This document shows, piece after piece, positions 41,361 through 42,169 of a stretch of 42,169 bases of DNA. The stretch is taken from contig NZ_HG942038.1 of the NCBI RefSeq assembly GCF_000612665.1, positions 1-42,169 on the forward strand, in the 5' to 3' direction. The notes beneath the pieces were generated by a model. That model ran no database searches. It was given only the letters and a program-made list of their open reading frames with translations, and was not told where the DNA came from. The stretch is from Neobacillus dielmonensis. GTDB taxonomy: Bacteria; Bacillota; Bacilli; Bacillales; Cytobacillaceae. A program made the translations under genes and the position numbers. Numbering within the stretch: the stretch's first letter is position 1; every line of letters begins with the position of its first letter.

Positions 41361-42125
41361 ATGCGTGTACTTATGTGTATAGTTTTGTTTTTCTTCCCCA
41401 TGATGTTAAATGCTGATGCATATGAAGGGGTTGATAAAGACTTCAATTTTGCTGTTGTTCCGTTGGCTGGACCCGATAAGGTAGATTTTCAAATTTTGAT
41501 AAAGAATAATGCCAATGTACCGCTTGAGTTTGAGTTTTCCAACTCTCAACTGTATGAAATAATTGTTAAAAATAAGGCAGGCAAGGAAGTATATGCATAC
41601 TCAAAGGGTCGAATGTTCCTGCAGGCTATTCAGAAAATTACGATTGAACCAAATCAGGTCTATAAACGAAATGAAACATGGGACTATAAATTGGATGGTG
41701 TAAAGTTACCTGCTGGTGAATATATAGTAACGGCAGAACTCAAAGTAAAAAAAGTAAACGGGCAGCCTGTTGGAAGTCCACAAATGCTCACCAGCAGTAA
41801 GAAGCTTGCTATTCCTGACAGTAGTACTGGATTTCGAAATATAGAAGTTTCCGGAGAAAAAGGTACATACTCTATTACTGGTGAAGTCAAGGGGGACGAC
41901 CGTGCTGTCTTTTATACTGTTGAAGATGGACATAATCAATACTTAGCGGAACAAAGGGTATTAATAAATAAAATAAAACTAACAGAGTGGCAGCGATTCA
42001 GCTTCACCATTCAAGTATCTCCAGAGAAGTTGCCAAAAAATGGGACGTTAATAGTCTATCTGTATCAGCGTAGCTCGCAAGGTGAAAATGAAAATACGTT
42101 ACCTGTTGTATTGGAAAGGTTTTAA
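41361..42125 (+). CDS. Exported BsuPI-domain proteinase-inhibitor-like protein
   Basis: The 254-residue protein begins with a signal peptide (1-20, LMCIVLFFFPMMLNADA). A BsuPI domain (about 28-130) has the pattern DFQILIKNNANVPLEFEFSNSQLYEIIV and WDYKLDGVKLPAGEYIVTAEL. The second all-beta domain (about 155-254, FRNIEVSGEKGTYSITGEV) resembles the Ig-like Gmad2 domain. B. subtilis Ipi, an intracellular serine-proteinase inhibitor of about 119 residues, lies after yitT and has only the first domain and no signal peptide. Position therefore points to ipi, but this version is exported and twice as long, so I leave the symbol open. AGGAGG precedes the ATG. Confidence 0.82.
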   Translation: MRVLMCIVLFFFPMMLNADAYEGVDKDFNFAVVPLAGPDKVDFQILIKNNANVPLEFEFSNSQLYEIIVKNKAGKEVYAYSKGRMFLQAIQKITIEPNQVYKRNETWDYKLDGVKLPAGEYIVTAELKVKKVNGQPVGSPQMLTSSKKLAIPDSSTGFRNIEVSGEKGTYSITGEVKGDDRAVFYTVEDGHNQYLAEQRVLINKIKLTEWQRFSFTIQVSPEKLPKNGTLIVYLYQRSSQGENENTLPVVLERF

Positions 42126-42169
42126 CATGACAAAAAGCGGAAGCAAGAATGCTTCCGCTTTTTGTCATG
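42126..42169. terminator. Long perfect hairpin terminator at the window end
   Basis: A 20-bp perfect inverted repeat (42126-42145 with 42150-42169) around AGAA, containing AAAAAGCGGAAGC and its complement. The T-run lies within the stem on both strands, so it can work in both directions. It begins at the stop of the preceding gene. Confidence 0.9.

Overview
This window looks like a chromosomal segment from an endospore-forming, low-GC Gram-positive bacterium of the Bacillaceae. It carries a complete gerP spore-coat permeability operon, the sporulation asparagine synthetase asnO, the competence regulator comK, the Gram-positive coproporphyrin-dependent haem genes hemE-hemH-hemY, and addBA. As I recall the Bacillus subtilis 168 map, the order hem - yhgE - yhf genes - comK region - yhjD/yhjE/sipV - addBA - gerP - yisK/yisL - asnO - yitK/yitL/yitS/yitT/ipi follows it closely, with insertions and losses. 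The species is not fixed by anything I can see; a Neobacillus- or Mesobacillus-like organism is a guess. I found no tRNA, rRNA, CRISPR array, insertion sequence, prophage or replication origin.

Layout. 1-2.2 kb: a YhfA-like permease and an HmoB-like protein, both on the minus strand. 2.4-6.0 kb: hemE-hemH-hemY, ending in a terminator that overlaps the hemY stop. 6.0-8.3 kb: the large membrane protein YhgE, with its own promoter and an operator-like dyad. 8.4-13.4 kb: metallo-hydrolase yhfI, lipoate ligase lplJ, FadR-controlled acyl-CoA ligase lcfB, and a Ste24-type membrane protease. 13.5-14.9 kb: an IDEAL-domain protein, comK and yhjD. 15.1-17.4 kb: an LCP wall-polymer transferase, yhjE and the signal peptidase sipV. 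17.5-24.8 kb: addB-addA recombination nuclease. 24.9-27.0 kb: gerPA-gerPF on the minus strand. 27.2-28.6 kb: yisK and yisL.

28.7-32.4 kb is the clearest departure from the B. subtilis order. It is a tungsten/molybdenum-pterin module: a MoaD-like sulfur carrier, an unrecognised 91-residue protein that also ends in Gly-Gly, a convergent aldehyde:ferredoxin oxidoreductase, and a divergent MoeB/ThiF-type E1 enzyme. After a DUF2777-like gene and asnO comes a membrane-anchored alpha-amylase-fold protein in which all three GH13 catalytic carboxylates are replaced, so it is probably a pseudoenzyme. The window ends with a short-chain dehydrogenase, yitK (YajQ family), yitL (CvfB), a 43-residue DUF3941-like protein, a DegV protein, YitT, and an exported two-domain relative of the proteinase inhibitor Ipi.

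How they work together. The hem genes make coproporphyrin III and coprohaem; hmoB-like is a haem-oxygenase relative with doubtful active-site residues. Most units end in strong hairpin terminators, many of them shared between convergent genes. The most interesting leads are the dead amylase fold, the second Gly-Gly-ending protein in the oxidoreductase module, the substituted HmoB, and several operator-like dyads without an adjacent regulator.
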